From: Basidiobolus meristosporus CBS 931.73
Taxonomy: Eukaryota > Basidiobolomycota > Basidiobolomycetes > Basidiobolales > Basidiobolaceae
NCBI GenBank assembly: GCA_002104905.1
Contig: MCFE01000472.1
Location: forward strand, 1-64,000
Direction: 5' to 3'
DNA: 64,000 nucleotides
A model generated the notes under the pieces. It saw only the letters and a list, made by a program, of their open reading frames with translations, made no database searches and was not told where the DNA came from. The translations under genes and the position numbers were made by a program. Numbering within the stretch: position 1 is the stretch's first letter; each line of letters opens with the position of its first letter. Below are positions 43,851 through 55,444 of this stretch, one piece after another.

Positions 43851-46800
43851 CTAGAACGTGGAGGCCTTGACAGGCACATTCTCGGAATCTGGAAAGTCTA
43901 AGCGAACAAATACACTACCGAATGGAATGAGTTCTCCGGCAAAATTTCGTAATTCCAAGTGTCTATAGCCTGTTTACAATAGTGAAGTGAGCCATCTGGG
44001 TAGGAAACATCCAACGGTGCAATGTTACCTGGCTTTATATTTCCCAACAGGCTCGAGTGGCTGGCAAGAAACTGATCACGATGGTAGTCTTTATCATAAA
44101 TAGACACCCTATTGAGATGGTTATCGTTAGTGATGGGTCGCCAAAGATTGTCCATGGATAACATGGGCTTGTTTAACCTTAAGAAGCTTAAACCGAACTT
44201 CGGGACATTGAAAACGAATTTTTCATTCCATTGGGGATTGAATCCATTGTCCTCGACCTTCTTCGTCTTGCTCTTCTGTGTCGGTGTCCCGGGGGTTATG
44301 ACCTCGATTTCGCAGTACGGGTCCACTACTTCCCCATCCTCCGACTCTTGTGGCTTTGGTAATTGCTGTGCAGAGATGATCTAGGCAAGTGCGGAGAAGG
44401 ATTAGCGCCATGCCTTACGGAACTGATGACTCTGGAAACACAGGTACCTCAACAGCTAGCACAGCGCTAGAGTTGGGTGTTACGCCATCTTTGAGGAGAT
44501 ATGCCGGTTTAAGGATATACCCACAGCCACCATTGCCTTTGAAAAGTGCTTGGTTCAAATCCATGGATCTATCTGTTTTCAACAACGAATCAGCTCCAAA
44601 CCATCACTATCTGGTTGAAGGGACCAATCTACCGTATGTTTGATAGTTCAAAGCAACCACTTGGCACCCGGCAGCCCAGTGCGGTGTTGGGTCGTAGTTG
44701 GATGAGTTCACACGTGTTCCAGATGGGTAGATCCTGCTCAACTGAAGCTGATTGTACTTGATGTATTTGCCGAAGTCTTCCTCGCAGAATTTCAACGAAG
44801 TATGCTCCTTGAATGACGAGATCTCGTCGAATCGGCCTTCAATGCGAAGATCAGTCCTGAGAATGGCGAAAATCATTGACTGGTGAACTACATACGCTCC
44901 ACACCATCAAAGCCCTGGAAATGCACCGCTTTGCAGTACACAACCAAATCCGAGAGGGCCTTGGCAACCTTGACTTTTTTGGTTTTCGGCTTGCCTACTC
45001 ATCACATGGGGCATCAGTGTCTACTTTCAAATTGGTGTTCGCACCAGGTGGGCAAATTGCTTACTTTCCGATGCGGCCTCTGAGTCGGAGGAACTGACCA
45101 CCTCTTCGGACAACTCACTACGCACAATTTTTCCCTGGGATCAATTCAAATCAGCGGTGCTAATGACTTCCAAGTACATCGTTGTCTTCATACCTTGATC
45201 ATTATCTTATTTTTAAGCTTTGTGGGTGAAGGCAATGAAATGCCAGCCACATCTATGCTGGAGGTCAACAAGCTGTCGCCCAATATCTCAACAAGGATCG
45301 CAGCTATTCTCTCTTGCTGTGTCAAGGAGCAGTGCATCTCCAACGAAAGGATAAGCGGGTATGGGGACGCCACAAAACCATATTTCTTGATAGCTAGAAT
45401 GACATCGCGAAACAGGATTTTGGATGTCCTGTGCGAAACGCATGTGAGGACCGAATCAAATCGAGAGGGAAATACTTCTTACAGTGTATATCCGTGGTAA
45501 ATAATGGGCTCTCCATCCGCTCCATCCCAGCAGTCCACTGAAATATAATCTACCATCAGCCGAGGTTCAGAAATCCTGAAGAATAGTCAGCACATATTCT
45601 TACGCTCGACGCATCTACAGCCCATTCTTAATGCTCGGATGTAGCCTTCTACTGAGGACTCGCCCTTTAACTGGTCACTGAGAAGATAGCTATCGACATC
45701 GAGTTAAGGCATACTGCCAGTCTGTACAACTACACATCCCACTTACGTATTGTGTGACGAGGCAATGTAATAATAACTCAATGGAAGGTCCATGTCTTGG
45801 TACACTCCCAGACGATCTTTCTTGAAGTAGTGGCCATCGTCCGATAAGAGATAATTCTCCAGCCCAGAGAACTCGACTAATCCCGTAGCCTCGTCGCAGT
45901 ACTTGAGGTATACCTCGTTAGCTTCGGTGAGATCATGCTAAATGGCAAGTTAGCGACTAGTGCAAAGCTCTGATATCTCCATCAACATACCACCTTTTGA
46001 ATGTCCAGCAAAAAGTTCAGAAACTCCTGGCGGGTGAAACTCTCCGACCCGTCACTCACCAACACCTTAAATAGCTGGCGTAGGTCTTGGCGCTGTCGGC
46101 AAAAGTAAACCAGATTCTTGAACGCCTGGAAGTCCAGCTTTCCGCTTCCATCGGTGTTGACTTCCTACAGCAACGGGGGAATCATATTAAGGTTACGTTG
46201 GAAAAGAATCGGCCACTGAAGTCGTGGAAATACCTTGAACTTTAGCTTCAACAATTTGGAGGGGATGAAGATATTGAGCTGCTCAAACAGATTCTTAACT
46301 TCGGAGTAGTCCAATGTTTTGTCATTATTGCGGTCGGCCTGGGCCCATATTTTCTTTAACCAGCTCTCAAAGCGAACCTGTAAATAGTCCAATGCAGGCA
46401 ACTTTTCTCCATACTCGCCGACCTCTCTCAAAGCATTCACCCAGACATTTCTAAGTTCGGAACTCGCAGCCACCAGATTAAGACTCTTGTATTCCCCCTT
46501 TTCAACATACACTATACTAAACCAACGGGATTTGTATAGGGTCACTTCGTTGGGCTTGAGTAGCGCATTAAAAATAAAGGCCTCCTCATCGGTCCGAACC
46601 TCCTTTATCCATTCGATGTTGACTGTGTTGAAAAGCAGCGTGCTTCTTAGTATATCTGCTTAAGTGATGCTAAAGGAAGTTTCGGGTACCTACTGGGACT
46701 TTCCACTTTTTACCAGAGTTCCATTCAATGCGATTCAGATCAGGATCAATGCGGAACACTCTATCATGCTTGGCATTTGCGGAAACCTTGAGAAGTGTGT

Positions 46801-47162
46801 GAGGGGTAAGGAGGGCCGGAGGAAAAATCTTTGCTGCTTGGAAAAATAAAGATGGCACTTAGTTTGAGTAAACCGCCACGCACGAAATTTTGAGGCTGAC
46901 CTTGTGTGTGCGACACAGGATTAGACGGAGCACTGTCAGATATAATTGGTGCAGGTGTACTATCGACAGTCATATTTGGGATAACCGTATGCTCCATAGG
47001 CATATTCGGAACATTTGCATTCTCCGCAGGCATATTTGGAACATTGGCACCCTCAGAAGGCATGTTTGGTATGTTGGGTGGTTGAGCCGTCTGTTCAGAG
47101 TCAGGCATATTCGGTATGTTGGCTGTTTGGAAGGGGGTGTTGAACTGTAAAGACCTTTCCAT
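43851..47162 (-). CDS. PLC1: phosphoinositide-specific phospholipase C (PLC1/delta type)
   Basis: Cleaves PIP2 to diacylglycerol and IP3. Fifteen exons from 46,874-47,162 to 43,851-43,969; inner joins on request of phase: 46,690-46,833, 46,234-46,655, 45,991-46,164, 45,747-45,937, 45,604-45,689, 45,483-45,537, 45,194-45,428, 45,065-45,134, 44,892-44,994, 44,633-44,856, 44,448-44,572, 44,178-44,380, 44,029-44,108. 839 aa, the size of yeast Plc1. Order: disordered PNMP-repeat N-terminus (1-96); PH domain ([15 protein letters not shown]); EF-hands ([23 protein letters not shown]); catalytic X box with H405, N406, E435, D437, H450, E484; acidic linker; Y box ([20 protein letters not shown]); C2 domain. 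All catalytic residues are kept. The exon 4 donor is ambiguous by 3 nt. Confidence 0.93.
46950..47145 (-). repeat. PNMP pentapeptide repeats in the PLC N-terminus
   Basis: In the first PLC exon, IPNMP, VPNMP and similar units recur at least six times at 8-12-residue spacing (IPNMPD, IPNMPS, VPNMPA, VPNMPM, IPNMTV). At DNA level the motif reads as CATATT(C/T)GG(A/T)A on the plus strand. Confidence 0.8.
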
Positions 47163-50150
47163 GGCTAAAGAAATGACTTGGTCGTAAATCCAATAAAGTA
47201 ACAAGTGTGGATGCAGCCAAGTTCAACAAGGTGGATATAAGATTGGTGTAGGTAACCAAAATCATACCAATAAAACCGAACATGATATACATGATTGCAA
47301 ATATGATGCTAAATCATACATCTACGTCACACGCTACCGTTAAACAAAGTAGCCCAAACCCTAATCAGAACTGGTGTGTGCGCAGTAGATTCTTACCACC
47401 CTAGTTACCTCTGCTTCTGAAGTTAGCCTTTTTTTAAATTACAGGACTGGACATGGTTTCTGGGAACGAGTACAAATTGAATCTAGAAAAATATATGGAA
47501 TAAAAGCAGTCTACCTACTACTTGTCAAGATGCATCAGAACTCCGCCCCAACCTTTGCACATTTTTAGAGACCTGAGTCCCAAACTGCAGCAACGTTTAC
47601 CCTTGGAAGACTCTTGGCCTCAACCCCTTATTAGATATCAAAAATCGCAGGCCAAAGTGCAGTTTGTGTCTAGTCCCAAGTCATGCCGCTATTCCCTTCA
47701 TATCATTCAGATGACTCACAAAAGAGCAGTGTCTGTCCATTGAACTGCCTAATTCCAGCCAACCGATCACGGCTAAAGCACCTGATTGCAGGCCAACCCA
47801 AATAACCTGAGCTCTAAACGCGGCTGACCAAATTGATCATTATATTCTACAGCACCTCCTGAATTTACCACCGTACATATGCCAACTGCCTATGCCCCAA
47901 TCTATACCTAACCTCACCAGCACTTGGTGACCAATATGCTGAACACATCCTATTCAATTTATCGTGTGTCATCAGAGATAGCCTGTTGATTCACTTCGTC
48001 AGCGGAATTCCTGCATGCGCTCCTAACACCAAGGCAGGCTGTAATTGCTCTATCATTTGGACCGGGGATTCTACAGCTTAGGGCATTCTGCGACGTGTCG
48101 AGTAGAAAAGATACTGTCGCTGCTCTGGCCTAGTACTCTGAGCAGAAGGAGCTCCCCGCACGAACAAAGAATAAACATGCCTTTGTCTCACCATGGTGTT
48201 GAAGAGAATCACCATGGGGGATCATCTACAGAGTCAAGGCATGTTTCGAGTGTCGAGGCAGATGTTGGATGATTTCAACTGTCTACGTGTATGCCCTAGA
48301 CTATTGGAATTAAGCATAATTATTGTTTCATGGGCATCTTCACATGTCCGCTGGCCCCCGGAGCCAACACCATTCGTCAGGAGGGACAGCTATGAGATTA
48401 TCTACTCTTACGATTGTACAGCCGCCCGTTGATGTGCGAAATCTCAATTATTATGGTCCGACATCGAGATGGCGTCATCAATCTAGCCTGTCGCACACTC
48501 CGCATCCTGTTAACCATGACGGTGGTGCCAGCATCAATGCTTATGCTTCTGCGCATGATTTCCGAGAGCATCATATGAACTAATTGTCCATGTATGTGAC
48601 CCCTCGAGCATACAGTAGAGGGAGGTGAACACGACCAATGAACTGGGGCACTAGAACAGCAGCAATGAAAACCAAGTCGCAATATGCCATTGGCGGCAAG
48701 GTGTGAGCAATGGTCGAATCAGGCCCCTCTCCCTCGGAAAGCTTCACCAATCAGGGTCTGGGAGGAACCTCTGAATTAATTAGGTGCCCGCCATTATTCC
48801 GCATTAATAGTTACCAGCCTTTCCCAATGCAGTACTGTCGATGTCTGATACGGGTATGCCACCAATATTAATCGTAATTGAGCAGCCATTAATATGGACA
48901 ATTTGGAGCAAGCCAATGGGTGCCACTTGTGGATAATCTACGCAGCATATCAAATAAATGGAAACGTTTTAACTTGAAATCAATTGGAACCACTGTGCCC
49001 CCAGGATTGGGTGAGATCCGATCAACGTACCTCATATTTCCTATTTCCCATCTACATGATTGATACTGGTAATAGCTGGGAAAAGAAGGCCAGCAAAAGA
49101 AAATCAAATCCCCAATAGTTGTGCAACAGGTATTGGAGAATCTGATGTAGGCTGATCGAGGTGCAAGTGAGAGCTTACCATTGGGGATGTGGTTGCAATT
49201 ACTAGTGAAACATTAACTGTAGATAGAATCACCGCGGCCCCTGATGAAAAGGATACAGCCAGCCGGCAGTTTGCGCATGAGCTTCGTTCACCCTTGAGCT
49301 CCATGCTAGAGCGACCCAAATACATCGGCAGGGTTGTGGTGCCAAGCTGTATCGCAGAACCGCGCCTTCTCAAGAAGTGGTCAGATTCCTTCGATTCTTA
49401 TTTCGCCTGCTACTTCTGAGTTGGGTTACCCATATACTAGATTTATCTGGGTGCTTGCAAGTTACTAATGAGCTGTCGTACTTTATTGAAGTTACGAAGC
49501 AAGTGTCCCACTACAGATGGATCAGCCCAATTTAGCATTTTCATTAATCCCACAATGCCATCGGATTCTGCAACCCCTATCCATGATGGTTGAGAATAAT
49601 GCTCAGTGATGGCTGTCACAAAGCAAGAGATCATAGGGACGCCGGCATCTACTATTGTCGTGCAACATGAGTGAAATCTAATCCTGACTCACCCCTGGCC
49701 TTACTGTCATATGAAGTGCCACAGTGTTGCTCGAAGGGAGCTTGACATACATCTACTCTTCCTCGCCAAATCTGGTCGGGTGTGGAAAGCTGCCTGGGCA
49801 AGTACTTACCTGGCACCACCTTATCCTCGGCCAAATCACCCATCCCTCCATCTCCACCTATTGTCGGTAGAGTAGGTGAAGAAGCATTATGCCTCAAAAC
49901 ACCATTGCCCTGTCACAGTACGATGCTTTCATTGGCTCAGGACCTGCTCGGACGCGGATTTCCCGAATAGGACATGACTGCGATTCATATTGATATTTAT
50001 GGTTGCTTCGGCCAGAGCACGTGGACATCGCTAAATTGTCTAAAGAAATGTCTAGTATGAGGTGCTGCCTTCTGGATAGATGGTGTGAGCGAGCTGAATC
50101 CGACTCTAACGTAGACCCATATTTAGGCACTCGTTAATATCTCCATTCCA
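47163..50150. other. 3.0 kb without a supported gene
   Basis: Upstream region of PI-PLC. Many short frames on both strands (up to 94 codons near 48,400-48,680) lack domains, signals or splice logic. No tRNA-like clover or repeat array was noticed. Confidence 0.45.
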
Positions 50151-50857
50151 TATTTGTGCCACATTAAGTTCTGCTTGTGTCCCCGTACTTTTTTCATTTG
50201 TAGCTTGATCGCACTACTTTGGTATCTTTTTAATTCATTCGTAATGATAGGAAATTCAGCTATCCATGATTATTCTTATCCTGATATTCTTTTTTGCACC
50301 AGTATATCCTGTGTTGATCCGCTGGTTTCCTGGGGAATGTGCTTCAGCTTCTGCCGTTCGTGGCAGATATACCACTGCTTATATAAACCGATTCCCCCTG
50401 GGATTCATACCTTTCTGTCATTGTTCATTGGTTTTGCTCAGGACAGTGAATTTTAGCTTTAGTATATCCACCTATCTGGACCCACCACTGTCGTCAATTA
50501 CCTACTTTCATCTCGTCTCTGGTTGGTTCTCCCCCTCAAAGGTAAACAGCTAATAATTTACTATGACGAAGTGGTACTGGCCTCCAGTGGTCTTGTTCTC
50601 ATGGCCTAACCTGTTTGACGGTACAGCACACGATCGATAATAGATAAAGTCCTGCTTTTCTGTTTTCCTCCTCCTAAAGGCAAAACCACGCCATGTCCAG
50701 TTTAATGTTATTTGCCAAACGATCCAATATTTTCCGGAAGCCTAAGTCGTGCAAAGCGCATCCATTAACTCAGGAGAACCTGATGGCCCATAACATTCTG
50801 GTAGCTACAACACTTTGGTTTGGTATCAGAGTTCGTTTTCACACATCCCCTTTGTAG
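50151..50857. other. spacer with overlapping hydrophobic frames
   Basis: Two overlapping plus-strand frames (50,154-50,456 and 50,266-50,553) both encode hydrophobic stretches; the second begins MIILILIFFFAPVYPVLIRW. T-rich DNA gives such frames by chance, so I do not call a gene. Confidence 0.4.
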
Positions 50858-51175
50858 ATGCCGCCGGCAAAGGAGTCTAAACGAGCCAGAGTGGCACAGT
50901 ACGTAAAGCTGCAAAGCAATTTCAACCAGGAAGAGAGGACACTGCACCACGCGGGATCCAAATACTTCAAGGCTCCATCAATACATAGCTTGGAGGACTT
51001 ACCTAGTCCACATGGTTACTACAGCAAAGATTTGGACGACTCTGTTTCCATGATGGGTCGTCGTAGGAGAAAAGTTAGACTGAGACTTTGGATAAACAGG
51101 ATCATGCGGACTCTGAAGCACCTGGTGCCTAGAATGGGGAAAACACACAGCTATCAATCACAGCATATTCTGTAG
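50858..51175 (+). CDS. candidate basic protein, 105 aa
   Basis: Not recognised. An ATG-initiated frame beginning MPPAKESKRARVAQYVKLQS, acidic/Ser-rich in the middle (HSLEDLPSPHGYYSKDLDDS) and strongly basic toward the end (MMGRRRRKVRLRLWINRIMR). The composition would suit a nuclear or nucleic-acid-binding protein, or one exon of one. Support is only length, base composition above its surroundings and a good start. Confidence 0.35.
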   Translation: MPPAKESKRARVAQYVKLQSNFNQEERTLHHAGSKYFKAPSIHSLEDLPSPHGYYSKDLDDSVSMMGRRRRKVRLRLWINRIMRTLKHLVPRMGKTHSYQSQHIL

Positions 51176-52681
51176 CCGATTCCAGCTACTTTGATCGTTG
51201 AAATACCAACCTCGACAAATCAATTCATCCCCCGCTATATCACCAGGAAGTTGCCTGAACACTCATCACACCACATGAATATACAATACATCCATCCGTT
51301 ACCATTACCACCTACTATATATACCGTTATCCGCTTTTGTAAAACATCGCCAGTATCGTGGAAAACTAATATTTGATTTGGCCATGCCCTTTCTACCTAA
51401 TAATAATTCCCGTTTATCCATCCCCACAGTTGATCTACGAAGTAATAAACCGTTATTCGACCACTTCAATTGTACACACTTTTGGTACACGGCGTGGTGG
51501 GCAGACCTGTCGACCATCATGTAAAGTCCGTTCTTTCCAAACAACGGCGAATTGATCCGCTGTTTGGTTTGCGGCAATTCCACTGGGTCGGCGTCTTTAC
51601 TGCGACGGCTGAGATGTAGAATCGATCGTACGCTACCAGTTCCAAATGGCCAGGATTTAGTCTTGATCGTCTTTTCAATCTCCGTGACACACTCAACGAA
51701 TCTAAGCGCTCTGATTGGGTCTTATAAGCTATTTAAACTTTGCACACCATCACGGGCATATATCGGCCTCCTCATCATTCTGATGAAATCAAATATAGCT
51801 AAGCAATCACCACCAGGCATTAACCCATATATTGGTTGTTTTGATGATGACTCGTCAATTAAACAATTTGCCGAAAAAAAACCAATTGATATTTCGATGC
51901 ATCCCTCTTGCCAAACCCATCCCATCCCACCATGAAGTTAGTGCAGGCTATACCGTGATAACCTTTCCTTTCTAGGCAAGTACCATTAATTCCTGCCTAA
52001 AGCTTGGATCCATGTTGGCGCGGCGGCTGATTATTAATGGGTCGCTGTCAAGCCATGAAAACGTTCTACTGGAACGTTGATACTCGCCCAGATAAGGTCG
52101 ATGTGAAACGAGCTATGTCCTGCTTGCTCATGTCCCTTGAAACAAGAAGTCTCCACTTAGTTCAGACGTTTAGAGTTGTTGTGCCAGGCTTACACCAGGG
52201 AATTTATATTGGTATCTAATTCAGACGAGAAACATTAACAAATCAGTTTTTTATTTATATACAGGATAGATGTGACTAGGCTTGATCGGTGTGGTCACGC
52301 GTTCTCGAAAGTCACTATTTGTAGTAGCACATCGATATTAAGAATTTGGATCAATATAAGCATTTCGTATCACTTGTTCGTCTTTGGACTGGCTACTGGG
52401 AAGAAAAACGACGTTGTACACCAATCATCTGGATCCCTGGATCTGTTCCTCAGCTAAAAACAACTCCTTATAAAAAAGAAACCGGTCCTGGCTTGCTTAG
52501 GAAATTTCATCTGAAATCTCTTTTCAACTCTTACACTTTATTCCTCACATTGTGAATATCAAATCGCGTTAGAGTAGCAACAATATTACCATCGTAGTAC
52601 CAATTTAATTGTATTGCCTCGTTCTAACAGTTCCTTGAGACACCCAACCACTTATTTTATTACCAACCCGTCTTGACGCTT
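51176..52681. other. spacer with possible minus-strand exons and the HAP5 promoter region
   Basis: The minus strand has a coding-like stretch at 51,300-51,720 (contains GTGSVRSILHLSRRSKDADP and NSPLFGKNGLYMMVDRSAHH), and AIFDFIRMMRRPIYARDG just upstream near 51,735-51,790, in frames that a short intron could link. No family is recognised. From 52,000 on it is AT-rich upstream sequence of HAP5. Confidence 0.35.
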
Positions 52682-53984
52682 ATGTCTGGATCTAATAATC
52701 TACCTCCTGTACAACAATACATGGGCTATCACGGCAACCAAGATCCGCAGCTTGTTGAGCCAGCACAACTTCCTCAAACCACAACGACATCCATAAATTC
52801 CCAGCAGAACCTGGCTCAGCATCAGCATCAACTACTTCAAGCCTTTTGGGGGAGTCAGCTTAGCGAGGTCGAGAATGGCCAGTTTGACTTTCGCGTGCAC
52901 CAGCTGCCGCTGGCCCGAATAAAGAAAGTGATGAAAACGGACGAGGATGTCAAGGTAATCTCCACTCTGCAAATTGCTTCCCAATCGTCCATTGCTAACG
53001 CTTCCCTATCCTTATGTAACTTCCTCAGATGATTAGTGCCGAGGTACGTTGTGGGGAATCGATGCCGGGTTTTCCAAATCTCCCACTTAATGTTCTATTG
53101 TTTCTGGGGGTGCTCGTCTAGGCTCCGATCATATTCGCAAAGTCATGGTAATCCCTGAGATAAGGCACACTTCTCTGTTTGTACGCGTCTAACCTCGAGA
53201 TTGAAATGCCCGTTTCGTAGCGAGATCATGATTCTAGAGCTGACTCTACGAGCATGGATTCATGCGGAGGAAAACAAGCGAAGGACCCTGCAACGTAGTG
53301 ACATCGCCGCGGCCATCTCCAAAACCGACATGTTTGACTTTTTGATAGATATAGTCCCTAGGGAGGACTCCAGCCGAAACACCACGTCAGCAATCAAGGC
53401 AGAAAAGGTGGGTGAAAATGCAAATCCGAGCGTTTGATCTTGGGAACCTGACTCACCATTGGTTGGCAGGTGGATTACCGAAACGTAGTCACGCCAGAGC
53501 AATCGTACCCGTACGCTGGCTACCCAATTTCACAGTATCAAGGTGTAAGTTTTCCCCCAGTGCAATTTGCGCCGGACCGTCCGTATACTCATCTGTTTCT
53601 CTAGCCTATGCCGCACGAACAGCGAATGGTTGATCCTGTCTTGAATTACCAGCAACAAGTACATCTGTGGACCGCCCGTATTCACCCTTCCAGCACTAAC
53701 TTTGCTCTATTTAGCAACAATTGGCCCAGATGCAGTACGCCAAAGCGCATAATCTCATGATGCAACAGCAGTTTTTGCAGGGCAACCAGGGTGCGGCCCC
53801 TCCTGGTGGGAATATCAGCGGGAATCACCCAATGATCAACCCGACTGGATTGAGCCAGGATAATGTTGGCAACGGGCAACAGATGATGGGCCCCGATTAT
53901 CAGCAGCAGTATTTTCAACAACAGTTCCAGCAGCAGTATCAACAGCAGCAGTCCCAGAAGTATCCACGTCTCCCTTCTCAGTGA
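52682..53984 (+). CDS. HAP5: CCAAT-binding factor subunit C (HAP5/NF-YC)
   Basis: Histone-fold subunit that pairs with HAP3/NF-YB and, with HAP2/NF-YA, binds CCAAT promoters in the nucleus. Seven exons: 52,682-52,954, 53,029-53,043, 53,122-53,147, 53,221-53,407, 53,470-53,544, 53,605-53,658 and 53,715-53,984, giving 299 aa. Exons 2 and 3 are microexons of 15 and 26 nt; they encode MISAE and APIIFAKSC, the most conserved part of the fold. Landmarks: [17 protein letters not shown], then [40 protein letters not shown] and [20 protein letters not shown]. The C-terminal 90 residues are Gln/Asn-rich ([26 protein letters not shown]), a likely activation domain, encoded by a CAG-rich tract at 53,900-53,955. 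Confidence 0.95.
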
Positions 53985-55444
53985 CCGAGAATTAAATTAG
54001 CCAATCTGTCCAAGGATATATCGTGGTGTAGGAACGGCTGAGTAGCGAGCGATGGTTGGCGCCGAATAAATTATATTTCCAACATTGCCTTTCCAGCACT
54101 CCAACTGATCCTGCAATGGGCAGAATACTGATTTACAATAGCTCCATCAAATGCCGTGGACATCCGTGTGCACATATTCATGACGTGCCTTTCAGGTCAG
54201 GGCCACTGGCTTTCGGTATAGTTGAGTTTGTGATCACGAATACTCGAGACTCTGAATCATTGGGTCTATTCCTCGTATATCATTCGTATCAACGAGACAA
54301 ATAAGAGTCGGTACAAGCCTCGCAGGTCGTCTGGCTCTGCCATTATTGATTAGGGAAAACACAAAGACCAATCGCTACCCTATGTGAGCACTTAGCTATG
54401 GATAAGCCTACTCTATTGGTCACCTCTGCAAAACACTCGGCAAATTTCATGATTACTCTGCTATCGACTTCCTATCCAATCTGAAGTACGAGAGATAAAG
54501 GCTGATCTGACTTGATCGTATTGGGAGAAGTCTGTTGGTCCGTAGATTGCCATACGCAGCTGGACTGAAAATGGGTGGTACGTAGATTCTCATTCCCTGA
54601 TCTCGAATTACCTGACAGCGGTGTGCAATTATAATTTATACGGTGCGGCGACAGCCGGAAAATGCAAGCGACATGCAGTGGCACATTCCATATAGGGTGC
54701 TCTGTTCGTTCCGATGACATTGCTGCTGAATCTTTCAGTGACACGAATTAATCCCAGTGTCTGTACATGGAAGCTAAAGGGACTGGGTATTGGGTTTCCA
54801 AAATCTTGCTTAAAATGGATTCGATATCATATATTTCCAATGACCTGGGATTATCATCGAACGCAACGTAACGACTGAATGGTTAGAAATCCGTAAATAT
54901 AGCTACTGCTTCTACGAGTGTCTCGTCCAATGGTCACTCTACGAAATCACCTAGTCTTATTCGTCAACTAACCTGAAGCTTAAGTGATTTTAGGACATGT
55001 TTCACCTGCTTTCTCTTCGATCCCAAGACCTCCCCACTGGAACGCTGAACTCCATTCAGCATAGTTACAGGCCTCGACGGCCATGTGAGATGCTGGATAT
55101 TTCAGCACTTCTCTACGATCTCGTTTCAGAATGCTCGGTTAAACAAATTTCCTCACTGTATCGTCCCTATTATTCTTTGTTCCTGGTGAATATGCTTAAT
55201 TCAGGCAGTACATGGTTTAGTTGGCTGTTTATAGTATCGATAAAACCCGAGGAATGGTAATCCACAAGTGCCTCATTCCTCTACAAAACCAAATTGGGGT
55301 ACTACAACAGGGGGAAAACAGTTGCTTGTTCATCGTGATTGTGAGTGACACTAGACTTTAGGTCCTTTATTGGGCTCCACTACCTTCACCTCATCGGGCT
55401 GATACATCAAATAGATACTCGACAGGTCTGTGGCTTGACGGGAT
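53985..55444. other. intergenic between convergent genes, no gene seen
   Basis: 1.46 kb between the 3' ends of HAP5 (+) and the carotenoid oxygenase (-). Frames of 80-90 codons (54,056-54,304, 54,997-55,260) show no domain. Confidence 0.5.
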
